NCBI GenBank assembly: GCA_021200475.1
Contig: JAJQGP010000079.1
Location: 1-64,000, forward strand
DNA: 64,000 nucleotides
Origin: Lachnospiraceae bacterium
GTDB lineage: Bacteria; Bacillota; Clostridia; Lachnospirales; Lachnospiraceae
Reading direction: 5' to 3'
The notes below the pieces were generated by a model. That model was given only the letters and a program-made list of their open reading frames with translations. It was not told the DNA's origin and searched no databases. A program made the position numbers and the translations under genes. How positions within the stretch are numbered: position 1 is the stretch's first letter; each line of letters starts with the position of its first letter. This document shows, piece by piece, positions 48,783-57,970 of the stretch.

Positions 48783-49985
48783 ATGGATTTTACATTTTCT
48801 GACAAAGCGGAGCACATGGAAGAGGGCATCTTTGCGGCTCTGAATGCGAAAAAAAATGAGCTGCTGCGGCAGGGCAGAAAGGTCTGGAACCTTTCTGTAG
48901 GGACACCGGATTTCGCGCCGCCGCAGCATATCATGGATGCGGTCTGTGAGGCTGCGAAGAACCCGGAAAATTACAAATATTCTCTGGTGGAGCTGCCGGA
49001 GCTGATCGAAGCCCTGCAGGGGTTTTATGAGCGCCGTTTTAGGGTAACGCTTGAAAAAAATGAGATAATGGAGCTTTACGGTTCACAGGAGGGGATGACA
49101 CATCTGGCGTGGACGCTCTGCAACCCCGGCGACCTGGTGCTGGTGCCGAATCCGGGCTATCCGATCTTCGACATCGGGCCTCAGCTGTGCGATGCCGAGC
49201 TCTGGGAGTATCCATTGTATGAGGAAAATGGATTTCTGCCCAGATTTTCCGACATCCCGGAAGAAGTGGCGCGGCGGGCAAAGCTGATGGTGGTGAGCTA
49301 TCCGGCCAATCCGATCTGCCGTGTGGCGCCGGATTCCTTCTACCGGGAGCTGATCTCTTTTGCGAAAAAATATCATATTATAGTATTGCATGACAGTGCA
49401 TATTCGGATATCGTTTACGGAGGCAGAACGTGCGGCTCGTTCCTGTCATATGAGGGAGCAAAGGAAGTCGGGATTGAGTTTTATTCTCTTTCGAAAACCT
49501 TTAATTATACGGGCGCGCGAGTTTCCTTCGCGGTTGGCAACGCGGAGGTCATCCGCAGATTCCGGGCGATTCGAAGTCAGTATGACTACGGCACCTTTCT
49601 GCCGGTACAGTATGGCGCGATTGCCGCGCTGAACGGGCCGTTTGACAGTGTGCTGGACCAGTGTAAGATGTATGAGGAGCGCAACCAGGCTCTGTGCGGG
49701 GGCTTACGCTCGATCGGCTGGGATGTGCCGGACAGCGAGGGAACGATGTTTGTGTGGGCGCGGCTGCCGGAGGGTTATACGAATTCCGCCGGCTTCTGTC
49801 TGACTCTGATGGAAAAGTCCGGCGTGATCTGCACGCCGGGGAGCAGTTTTGGCTCCCTCGGAGAAGGATATGTGCGCTTTGCGCTGGTTCTTCCGCCGGA
49901 GCAGCTTCGCGAAGCGGTGGAAAGCATCCGGGTCAGCGAAGTGCTGTCCGGAATGGCTGTGGAAGGAAAAGAATCATTGAGGTGA
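48783..49985 (+). CDS. PLP-dependent class I/II aminotransferase
   Basis: VWNLSVGTPDFAPPQHIMDAV; VPNPGYPIFDIG; SYPANPICRVAP; FYSLSKTFNYTGARVSFAVG. Confidence 0.9.
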   Translation: MDFTFSDKAEHMEEGIFAALNAKKNELLRQGRKVWNLSVGTPDFAPPQHIMDAVCEAAKNPENYKYSLVELPELIEALQGFYERRFRVTLEKNEIMELYGSQEGMTHLAWTLCNPGDLVLVPNPGYPIFDIGPQLCDAELWEYPLYEENGFLPRFSDIPEEVARRAKLMVVSYPANPICRVAPDSFYRELISFAKKYHIIVLHDSAYSDIVYGGRTCGSFLSYEGAKEVGIEFYSLSKTFNYTGARVSFAVGNAEVIRRFRAIRSQYDYGTFLPVQYGAIAALNGPFDSVLDQCKMYEERNQALCGGLRSIGWDVPDSEGTMFVWARLPEGYTNSAGFCLTLMEKSGVICTPGSSFGSLGEGYVRFALVLPPEQLREAVESIRVSEVLSGMAVEGKESLR

Positions 49986-50021
49986 CTGGGAAGAGGCAAA
50001 GTTACGGGTTTGGAGGATTTT

Positions 50022-51005
50022 ATGCCAGATATGAGAACGTTGCTGCGGGAAGCAGCCGGGGAAGATTGCATTCTTGAACAGGAGAGTATGAAAAAACATA
50101 CCACCTTTCACATCGGAGGCCCGGCGGATTATTTTGCCGCCCCAACGACTGCGGAAGGTGTGCAGAGGATTGTAAAGCTCTGCCGGGAGGAGGAGTATCC
50201 GTTTTACGTGATCGGCAATGGGAGCAATCTGCTGGTATCGGATCAGGGATACCGGGGACTGGTGCTGCAGCTTTATAAGAATTTCAGTGAGATAACGATT
50301 TCCGCCCCGGACACGGGCCGGAGTACGATTCTGGCGCAGTCCGGCGCGATGCTCTCTGTGATCGCGAAGCGTGCCCTGGAAGCAGGACTGACCGGATTTG
50401 AATTTGCCTCCGGGATTCCGGGAACGTTGGGCGGTGCGGTTGTCATGAATGCCGGCACCTATGGCGGCGAGATGAAGGATGTGCTGATTTCCGCGACGGT
50501 TCTGGACCGGTCAGGAGAGATTCGGGAGATACCGGTGCCGGAGCTGGCGTTGGGATATCGGCAGAGCGCCGTGTCTGCGAACGGGTGGATTGTGCTTGAC
50601 GCAAAGATTACGCTTGCATGTGGGGAAACGGAGGCGATTCGCGGCCGCATGGAGGAATTAAAACGGCAGCGGGTGCAAAAACAGCCGTTGGAGCTGCCAA
50701 GCGCAGGCAGTACCTTCAAGCGGCCGGAGGGCTTCTTTGCGGGAAAGCTGATTATGGATGCCGGCCTGCGGGGTTATACAGTCGGGGGAGCGCAGGTATC
50801 GGAAAAGCATTGCGGTTTCGTGGTCAATCGAGGCGGCGCGACGGCCGCAGATGTCCGGAAGCTGATTGCGGATGTGCGTGCCCGGGTATATGAAGCGTCT
50901 GGTGTGACCCTGGAGCCGGAAATCCGGATGCTGGGGGCGTTCGATGAGGATGGAAAACCGGGCGGCTGCGGGCATCCGGCTCATCCGGAAGATGGTTTTG
51001 ACTGA
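50022..51005 (+). CDS. murB: UDP-N-acetylenolpyruvoylglucosamine reductase
   Basis: TTFHIGGPADYFAAP; YVIGNGSNLLVSDQGYRGLVLQL; GFEFASGIPGTLGGAVVMNAGTYGGEM. Confidence 0.97.
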   Translation: MPDMRTLLREAAGEDCILEQESMKKHTTFHIGGPADYFAAPTTAEGVQRIVKLCREEEYPFYVIGNGSNLLVSDQGYRGLVLQLYKNFSEITISAPDTGRSTILAQSGAMLSVIAKRALEAGLTGFEFASGIPGTLGGAVVMNAGTYGGEMKDVLISATVLDRSGEIREIPVPELALGYRQSAVSANGWIVLDAKITLACGETEAIRGRMEELKRQRVQKQPLELPSAGSTFKRPEGFFAGKLIMDAGLRGYTVGGAQVSEKHCGFVVNRGGATAADVRKLIADVRARVYEASGVTLEPEIRMLGAFDEDGKPGGCGHPAHPEDGFD

Positions 51006-51040
51006 GCGGGATTCTGGTTTCGGTTGAGAGGTGAGATGTG

Positions 51041-52003
51041 ATGTCATTTTCTCAGGATGTGCGGCAGGAGCTCTCCGCGCAGATCGCGCCGGCGCGCCAT
51101 TGCAATCTGGCAGAGCTGGCCGCGATTATCGGTATGGCAGGGGAAGTTTTTGCCGGAAAAGGCTGCTGTGCGATAAAAATTCGTACCGAAAACCTTTTAT
51201 TAGCAAGAAAAAGCTTTACATTATTACAAAAAACATTTAATATAAGTGTTGATGTCTCAGCGCATATACATAGAAATGAAAAAAAGAGCGATCGGGTCTA
51301 TACGGTTTTGGTGAAAAATACAGAAGCGGCACTTAAGGTGCTTTCCGCTCTGAAAATGGTGACTTTGGACGGACACCGGACAGATGCGGCGCAGGCGGAT
51401 TCGATTCTGGTGCAGCAGCCCTGCTGCCGCAGAGCTTATATCCGGGGAGCATTTCTTTGCTCCGGTTCGATCAGCAATCCTGAAAAATCTTACCATTTCG
51501 AGATTGTCTGTTCATCCTGCGAACATGCGGGGCAGCTTCAGATGCTGATTCGCTCCTTTGGGCCGGATGCCAAAATTGTACAGCGTAAAAGCCACTACAT
51601 TGTATATATTAAGGAAGGAGCCCAGATCGTTGATATGCTGAATATTATGGGGGCCCATGTCTCGCTGATGAACCTGGAGAATATCCGGATCGTCCGGGAA
51701 ATGAGAAATTCCGTCAACCGCAAGGTGAACTGTGAAGCCGCCAATATCAACAAGACTGTAAATGCGTCTGTACGACAGATGGAAGATATTCACTGCCTGC
51801 GGGATACCGTGGGTTTTGAACAGCTTCCACCACACCTTGCGCAGATTGCCAGATTGCGGCTGGCGAATCCAGACGCTTCGTTAGCGGAGCTGGGGGAGAT
51901 GCTGGCACCTCCCATCAGTAAGTCTGGTGTGAACCACAGACTGAGGAAACTCAGCCAGCTGGCGCAGCAGGTAAGAAAGAAAGGAGGAGGGTCTTGCATA
52001 TGA
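51041..52003 (+). CDS. whiA: DNA-binding protein WhiA
   Basis: MSFSQDVRQELSAQI; CCRRAYIRGAFLCSGSISNPEKSYHFEI; NCEAANINKTVNA; C-terminal HTH. Confidence 0.97.
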   Translation: MSFSQDVRQELSAQIAPARHCNLAELAAIIGMAGEVFAGKGCCAIKIRTENLLLARKSFTLLQKTFNISVDVSAHIHRNEKKSDRVYTVLVKNTEAALKVLSALKMVTLDGHRTDAAQADSILVQQPCCRRAYIRGAFLCSGSISNPEKSYHFEIVCSSCEHAGQLQMLIRSFGPDAKIVQRKSHYIVYIKEGAQIVDMLNIMGAHVSLMNLENIRIVREMRNSVNRKVNCEAANINKTVNASVRQMEDIHCLRDTVGFEQLPPHLAQIARLRLANPDASLAELGEMLAPPISKSGVNHRLRKLSQLAQQVRKKGGGSCI

Positions 52004-52076
52004 ATCGTTGCGCAATGGCCCGGCCTGTGTCTCTGGTTTTCAGTGAGGACCGGGACAAGATTAAGGAGGAAATATT

Positions 52077-52334
52077 ATGACAAAAAAAGAAATCACGATT
52101 CAGCTTCCGAGCGGACTGGAAGCCAGACCAATCGCTATGCTGGTGCAGGTGGCGAGCCAGTATGAGAGTGAGATTCATCTCGAGAGCAATGGAAGAAATG
52201 TCAATGCGAAAAGCATCATGGGCATGATGACGCTGGGGCTCGACACGGGGGATAAGGTTCTGGTTACCGCGGATGGCGCCGATGAGCTGGAAGCTGTGAA
52301 TAACATAGAAGAGTATCTGAGCAAAACAAATTGA
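52077..52334 (+). CDS. HPr/Crh-like protein lacking active-site His
   Basis: PSGLEARPIAMLVQVASQYESEI; NAKSIMGMMTLGL; located immediately after whiA. Confidence 0.9.
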   Translation: MTKKEITIQLPSGLEARPIAMLVQVASQYESEIHLESNGRNVNAKSIMGMMTLGLDTGDKVLVTADGADELEAVNNIEEYLSKTN

Positions 52335-52347
52335 GCGGGTAGCAGGT

Positions 52348-52851
52348 ATGGATATTTGTACGGCAGGCAGTCTGGATAAGAAATTCATCCTGGAGCTGTA
52401 TCAGAAGACTTTTTCGCCGCAGCAGCGGCAGGAGTTTGCACTGATTGAGCGCAGAACTGCCATGGGGGAGATGGAAATTCTTCTGATCAGAGAAGAGAGA
52501 AAACCAATCGGGTTTGCAATACTGGCATATGGAGAAAAACTGGTTTTGCTCGATTATTTTGTGATTGCTGAAAAATATCGGGGGCAGGGCCTCGGAAGTG
52601 CAGCACTGGAACTGATTCGGGAGCTGTATGACGACCGTCCGTTTTTTCTGGAAACGGAGGAACAGGAAGAAGGTGCAAGAGCTTTCTTTTTGCATAACGG
52701 TTTGTACGAGACGGGGATCTGCATCGACCAGGGCGGGGTCTGTATGGAATTACTTTCCACACAGCCGGAGCTGCGATTTGAGGAATGTGAGCAGGTATAT
52801 CGTTCCCTTTTTGGGGCGAATTACCGTGAAATCGTAAAACGGGTAAAATAA
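52348..52851 (+). CDS. GNAT family N-acetyltransferase
   Basis: LLDYFVIAEKYRGQGLGSAALELIREL. Confidence 0.85.
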   Translation: MDICTAGSLDKKFILELYQKTFSPQQRQEFALIERRTAMGEMEILLIREERKPIGFAILAYGEKLVLLDYFVIAEKYRGQGLGSAALELIRELYDDRPFFLETEEQEEGARAFFLHNGLYETGICIDQGGVCMELLSTQPELRFEECEQVYRSLFGANYREIVKRVK

Positions 52852-52866
52852 CTGGACGGCAAGTCA

Positions 52867-52902
52867 GGTAAGGGGATGTCAGGGATGGCATCTCCTTTTT
52901 TT
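52867..52902 (+). terminator. Rho-independent terminator after GNAT gene
   Basis: AGGGGATGTC-AGGGAT-GGCATCTCC-TTTTTTT. Confidence 0.75.
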
Positions 52903-52951
52903 ATGCACACAGGCGGGGGTGGAAATTTGCGGCTCGTGCCGCACCCGCGTA
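52902..52951. repeat. Dispersed repeat family C, copy 3
   Basis: TATGCACACAGGCGGGGGTGGAAATTTGCGGCTCGTGCCGCACCCG directly after a terminator U-run. Confidence 0.8.
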
Positions 52952-53120
52952 GGGGTGCGAAAAGAAAACGTTTTAGAAAAAGTCTGGCTCTGCCCCTTCA
53001 TTTTTCGCAGCGGAAAATCTGAATTTCGAAAATACGAAAAGAGAAAAAGGAAAAACACACAAAAATAACGAGACAAAAAAGTGCATAATGACCAAAAGAT
53101 AAAAAAGATTAAAAAAGTTG

Positions 53121-53172
53121 TTGACAAAATAGACGAAATGCTGTTTAATGTACTTAAGAAATCGTTTAAGTA
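53121..53172 (+). promoter_or_regulatory. Promoter plus inverted-repeat operator of lacI-type regulator
   Basis: TTGACA, 17 nt, TTTAAT (53121-53149); TACTTAA-8nt-TTAAGTA (53151-53172). Confidence 0.6.
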
Positions 53173-53203
53173 AAGACAGATTCGACAAGCGAAGGAGAAA
53201 AGC

Positions 53204-54205
53204 ATGGTTTCCATGAAGGAAATTGCGGCAGCCTGCGGAGTATCTGTAGCGACTGTCAGTAAAGCATTGAGTGATCACCGTGACATTGGTGAGAAAACAA
53301 AAAGACAGGTGAGAGAGACAGCGGACCGGATGGGATATCTCCCGAATATGTCTGCCCGCTATCTCAAGACGAATCGCAGCTACAACATTGGTGTCCTCTT
53401 CGAGGATGCGGCGCATAGCGGCCTTACACATGATTTCTTCTCCGGGGTACTGGAGAGCCTGAAAATCACTGTGGAGTCCAGAGGATTTGATATCACGTTT
53501 CTGAATACAACCTCATCGGAAATGTCCTATGTAGAGCGCACACAGTATCGGGGATTTGACGGAGTGGCGATTGCCTGTTTTGATTATTCGAATCCGAAGA
53601 TCCTGGAATTGCTGCAAAGCAGCGTGAAGGTGGTTACGGTTGACTACATTGCTGACAATCGCACGGCAGTGGTTTCCGACAATACGAGCGGGATGACGCA
53701 GCTGATGAATTATATTTTAGGTCAGGGCCACAGGAAGATTGCCTATATCCATGGGGATGAAGGGCGGGTTACCAGGCAGCGGCTGGCTTCCTACTATCAC
53801 AGTATGGAAGAATATGGAGCGGCCATTCCTGACGAATATGTACAGGCCGGGCTGTACCGGGATCGGCAGCTTGCCTACGAAAAGACAGAGGAGTTCCTCT
53901 CTCTGAGAGAACCGCCAACCTGCATCCTGTATCCCGATGATGTGGCCGCATTTGGCGGGATCAATGCGATCCGGGCCAGAGGCTTACGGGTTCCGGAGGA
54001 TATTTCGGTAGCCGGTTATGACGGTATCCGTGCACTCCAGTACAGTGAACCAAGACTGACGACCGTCCGGCAGGATATGGAAGCCCTCGGAAGGATTGCT
54101 GCGGAAAGCCTGATTGCGGAGATCGAGCGTCCGATGCTGACGGCTCCTACGATTCATACGGTTGCGGGCAGCTTACTGGAAGGACAGACGGTGAAAAAAA
54201 TCTAG
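53204..54205 (+). CDS. LacI family transcriptional regulator
   Basis: MVSMKEIAAACGVSVATVSKALSDHRDIGEKTKRQVRETADRMGYLPN. Confidence 0.95.
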   Translation: MVSMKEIAAACGVSVATVSKALSDHRDIGEKTKRQVRETADRMGYLPNMSARYLKTNRSYNIGVLFEDAAHSGLTHDFFSGVLESLKITVESRGFDITFLNTTSSEMSYVERTQYRGFDGVAIACFDYSNPKILELLQSSVKVVTVDYIADNRTAVVSDNTSGMTQLMNYILGQGHRKIAYIHGDEGRVTRQRLASYYHSMEEYGAAIPDEYVQAGLYRDRQLAYEKTEEFLSLREPPTCILYPDDVAAFGGINAIRARGLRVPEDISVAGYDGIRALQYSEPRLTTVRQDMEALGRIAAESLIAEIERPMLTAPTIHTVAGSLLEGQTVKKI

Positions 54206-54370
54206 ATTGTTATCGCGGAATGGTCCGCGTAGCATATGTCGTGTGCGTCCTTTGCACACGACGAAGGCCAGTCCATCGCAAAGCGATTGCAAATGGCTGG
54301 CTCACCATATGTCGTGTGCAGTTTATGTGCGCGACAGCAAACACTTTATTATTTAAGGAGGAATATCACA

Positions 54371-55735
54371 ATGAGAACAATATCCAGAAGAGATTTTCTG
54401 CGTGGATCTGCAGCGGTAGCAGCCAGCTCAATCGCAGCAAGCATGTTCGTAGTTCCGGCACTGGCTGAAGAAGAAACTGAGCCGGAAAACACCATTACTG
54501 GTGACGCTTCCGCAGACGGTGCGTTCGTTGTATGGGGCTGGAACGATGATATCAAGACCATCCTGGACACTGTATTCGCAGAGGCATATCCGGATGAGTA
54601 TTCAAGAATCGTATTCGTAAACACCGGTGGTTCTGACTATTATCAGACCAAGCTTGATGCAGTTCTTGAGGATCCGAGCAACGAGCTGTATCCGGATCTG
54701 ATGGGTCTTGAGGTTGACTATGTGCAGAAGTATACCAACAGCGACTGGCTGCTGAATGTTGCTGATATCGGCATCACAGATGAGGATATGGCAAATATGT
54801 ATCAGTACAACGTAGACCTTGGCTCTGACTATGACGGCAATGTAAAGGCTCTGTTCTGGCAGGCAACACCGGGCTGCTACGCAGTACGTGCAGATCTGGC
54901 AGCTACCTATCTTGGAACAACGGATCCGGACGAGATCGCAGCGAAATTCGCAGATCTTGACACCATCCTTGAGACGGCTCGTGAAGTAAATGAGGCTTCC
55001 GGCGGCACCTGCAAGCTGTTCTCCGGCTATGATGAGATCAAGAGATCCCTCATGAACTCCCGTGAGGTTGGCTTCTATGATGAGAACGATGTGATCACAC
55101 TGGATGAGAACATTACTACATACCTTGAGACCGCGAAGACTCTGTATGATGAAGAGCTGACCTACAACACCTCACAGTGGAGCGCTGACTGGTATGCAAA
55201 CATGGACGGCGACGGCACAGAGAGCAACGCAGCACTTGCATACTTCGGATGCCCGTGGTTCGTATACTGGAGCCTTTCCTCTACATGGCAGGGTCAGACC
55301 ATCCTTGTTCCGGCACAGGAGCAGTGCTTCTGGGGCGGCACAGGCCTGGCAGCTACCACTGGCTGCTCTGATACAGATCTGGCAGCTCTGATTATGCAGT
55401 ATCTTGCTTGCAATACAGAGGGTATGGTTGCGATCAACGCACAGAACTCTGACTATGTAAACAACACCGAGGCGATTGCGCAGATCATCGAGAGTGGCGC
55501 TTCCGCAGACGGCAATGGCTATATGTACAGCGCAGATCAGAACTTCATCGAGTTCTTCTATGACAAGGCAGACGCGATCGATGCTTCTACTGTAACGGCT
55601 GAGGATCAGACCATCCTGTCTCTGCTCGATACCGAATGCCAGGCTTATGCTACTGGTGAGAAGGATCTGGATACTGCACTTGCAGATCTGAAGGCTTCTA
55701 TCCATGATACCTATTCCTACCTGAGCGTAGAGTAA
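54371..55735 (+). CDS. ABC sugar-type extracellular solute-binding protein with Tat-like signal
   Basis: MRTISRRDFLRGSAAVAASSIAASMFVVPALAEEE; followed by MalF/MalG-type permeases. Confidence 0.85.
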   Translation: MRTISRRDFLRGSAAVAASSIAASMFVVPALAEEETEPENTITGDASADGAFVVWGWNDDIKTILDTVFAEAYPDEYSRIVFVNTGGSDYYQTKLDAVLEDPSNELYPDLMGLEVDYVQKYTNSDWLLNVADIGITDEDMANMYQYNVDLGSDYDGNVKALFWQATPGCYAVRADLAATYLGTTDPDEIAAKFADLDTILETAREVNEASGGTCKLFSGYDEIKRSLMNSREVGFYDENDVITLDENITTYLETAKTLYDEELTYNTSQWSADWYANMDGDGTESNAALAYFGCPWFVYWSLSSTWQGQTILVPAQEQCFWGGTGLAATTGCSDTDLAALIMQYLACNTEGMVAINAQNSDYVNNTEAIAQIIESGASADGNGYMYSADQNFIEFFYDKADAIDASTVTAEDQTILSLLDTECQAYATGEKDLDTALADLKASIHDTYSYLSVE

Positions 55736-55872
55736 TCCGTATCGGATTCTGAAAATGGCGAGACGCCGCTTTCAGAAAATAGAATTGATCGAGTTATGGA
55801 GTGCTGCTTCTTCTTAAAAAGAAGGAGCAGCACATTCTTTACTATAGGTTATACCTTAGGACAGGAGGCATT

Positions 55873-56850
55873 ATGAAAAAGAACAAAAAGAAGAAAGTTA
55901 CATATGGAAAATATGGCTATCTGTTTATCGCGCCATTTTTCATTACCTATATCATTTTTCAGCTGTATCCTTTAATCAGCACCTTTTATTACAGCACCCT
56001 GTCATATTATAAGCGTAACGGGCGTGAGGTAATCAGCTTTGCCGGCATTCAGAATTTCCTGAATATTTTCGGATTGGCGGCCGGTGAGCGCGCGTATGTA
56101 CTCCAATATCTGAAAAATACCCTTGTGATGTGGGGCTGCAACTTTGTTCCGCAGATCCTGGTTTCCCTTCTGATGGCAGTCTGGCTGACCGATACGAAGG
56201 TAAAGATTAAGGGAACCGGCGCCATCAAGGTTATTATATATCTTCCAAGTGTTATTACGGCAGCGTCCGTATCTGTCCTGTTTAAGAACCTGTTTTCGCA
56301 ATATGGACCGATTACGCTTGCTCTGAAGAGCATTGGGCTGCTTTCTGAGAATTTTGATTTTATGTCGAGTGTAGCGGGCAGCCGCGGACTGATTTCCCTG
56401 ATTCTGTGGTGGATGTGGTATGGCAATACTTCCATCCTGCTGATTTCCGGTGTGCTGGGCATTGACCCCGGTCTCTATGAGGCGGCCGATATCGACGGCG
56501 CGGGAGGCTGGCGAAAGTTTACCGACATCACGCTGCCGCTGCTGAGGCCGATTATGCTGTACACCCTGGTAACCTCCGCAATCGGCGGTCTGCAGATGTA
56601 CGATATCCCGGCCCTGTTCAACGTAACCGAGACGGGTCTGAAGGGTCTTCCGAACGATATGACGACGACCATGGCCATGTATATCATGCGGCTGTACAAC
56701 AGTGACGTAGGAAAAGCTGCGGCGGTATCCGTATTCCTGTTTGTGATTACGCTTGCTATCAGCCTGATTCTGTTTTTCCTCATGGGTGATAAGGAAGAGA
56801 AGAAGCTGAAAAAGCTTGAGAAACAGAGAAGAAAGGCAGGTGCGAAATAA
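55873..56850 (+). CDS. ABC sugar permease, MalF/UgpA type
   Basis: YGYLFIAPFFITYIIFQLYPLISTFYYS; EAADIDGAGGWRKFTDITLPLLRP. Confidence 0.93.
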   Translation: MKKNKKKKVTYGKYGYLFIAPFFITYIIFQLYPLISTFYYSTLSYYKRNGREVISFAGIQNFLNIFGLAAGERAYVLQYLKNTLVMWGCNFVPQILVSLLMAVWLTDTKVKIKGTGAIKVIIYLPSVITAASVSVLFKNLFSQYGPITLALKSIGLLSENFDFMSSVAGSRGLISLILWWMWYGNTSILLISGVLGIDPGLYEAADIDGAGGWRKFTDITLPLLRPIMLYTLVTSAIGGLQMYDIPALFNVTETGLKGLPNDMTTTMAMYIMRLYNSDVGKAAAVSVFLFVITLAISLILFFLMGDKEEKKLKKLEKQRRKAGAK

Positions 56851-57713
56851 TGCAGAGCAAAGACAGTTATTTGCGCCATTTAAGAAACCAGAGAATTTTC
56901 CGGACGGTTATTTGCATTATCTTCTGCTGCATCTCTCTGCTGCCGTTCCTGATCCTTTGTATGAACGCGACCAGAACGTCCGAGGCGATCCAGTCCGGTC
57001 TGTCCCTGATTCCGTCCACGCACTTCCTGGAGAACTGGAGAAACCTGCTGGCGAAGCAGAACGGTATGCAGATTACGCTGCAGAGAGCCTGTCTGAACTC
57101 CCTGATCATCACGGTGCCGGGCACAGTTCTATCCGTGTACTTTTCATCCATGACCGCTTATGGCGTGCATGTATATGATTTTAAGCTGAAAAAGTATGCG
57201 TGGGCATTTATCATGGCAGTCATGATGGTGCCGAGCCAGATTTCCATTATCGGTTTTTATCGATTCATGTTACAGCTGGGCCTGATTGACACGTATATTC
57301 CGCTGATCATTCCGACGATCGCGGCGCCGACGGTCGTTTTCTTCATGAAGCAGTACATGGAGAGTATCCTCTCGATCGAGATGGTCGAGGCGGCCCGTAT
57401 CGATGGCTCCGGTGAGCTGCGCACCTTCAACAGCGTTGTCATGCCGATCCTGAAGCCGGCGGTAGCGACGCAGGCAATCTTCCAGTTCATCGCACAGTGG
57501 AACAACCTGTTTACCCCGACGGTCATCCTGACCACAGACTCAAAAAAGACACTGCCGATGTTCGTACAGCTGCTGAGCTCCAACCAGTTCCGCACCGACT
57601 ATGGCGTGGTGTACGTAGGTCTGTTTGTGGCCATCATCCCGCTGGTAATTGTCTACCTGATCCTCTCCAAGTACATCGTAGCCGGTGTAGCGCTTGGCGG
57701 TGTGAAGGGTTAA
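56850..57713 (+). CDS. ABC sugar permease, MalG/UgpE type
   Basis: EAARIDGSGELRTFNSVVMPILKPAVATQAIFQFIAQWNNLFTP. Confidence 0.93.
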   Translation: MQSKDSYLRHLRNQRIFRTVICIIFCCISLLPFLILCMNATRTSEAIQSGLSLIPSTHFLENWRNLLAKQNGMQITLQRACLNSLIITVPGTVLSVYFSSMTAYGVHVYDFKLKKYAWAFIMAVMMVPSQISIIGFYRFMLQLGLIDTYIPLIIPTIAAPTVVFFMKQYMESILSIEMVEAARIDGSGELRTFNSVVMPILKPAVATQAIFQFIAQWNNLFTPTVILTTDSKKTLPMFVQLLSSNQFRTDYGVVYVGLFVAIIPLVIVYLILSKYIVAGVALGGVKG

Positions 57714-57760
57714 GACAAAGTAAGATTGCGTTTTTTCTTTCATAATAATTTCCTCATAGA

Positions 57761-57796
57761 ATAGCCTGGCGGTGAAAAGACCGCCAGGCTATTTCA
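57761..57796 (+). terminator. Rho-independent-like terminator
   Basis: ATAGCCTGGCGGT-GAAAAG-ACCGCCAGGCTAT-TTC. Confidence 0.65.
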
Positions 57797-57813
57797 AATG
57801 TGCAGGGCTGCGT

Positions 57814-57886
57814 AAGGATTTTTCTGGCTGACGCCAGACACAGCCCGCGCGGGCGAGCAGGAGCCGACAAGCTGCCTCCTGCTCGA
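57814..57886. repeat. Dispersed repeat family B, copy 2
   Basis: aaggatttttctggctgacgccagacacagcccgcgcgggcgagcaggagccgacaagctgcctcctgctcg. Confidence 0.8.
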
Positions 57887-57970
57887 TTATATGTTGATTT
57901 TTATTCGAAAATTGCGTATCCTTGTCCTGACAGTTCAGAACAGCATCGAAATGAAAGGAGATAAGACAAA

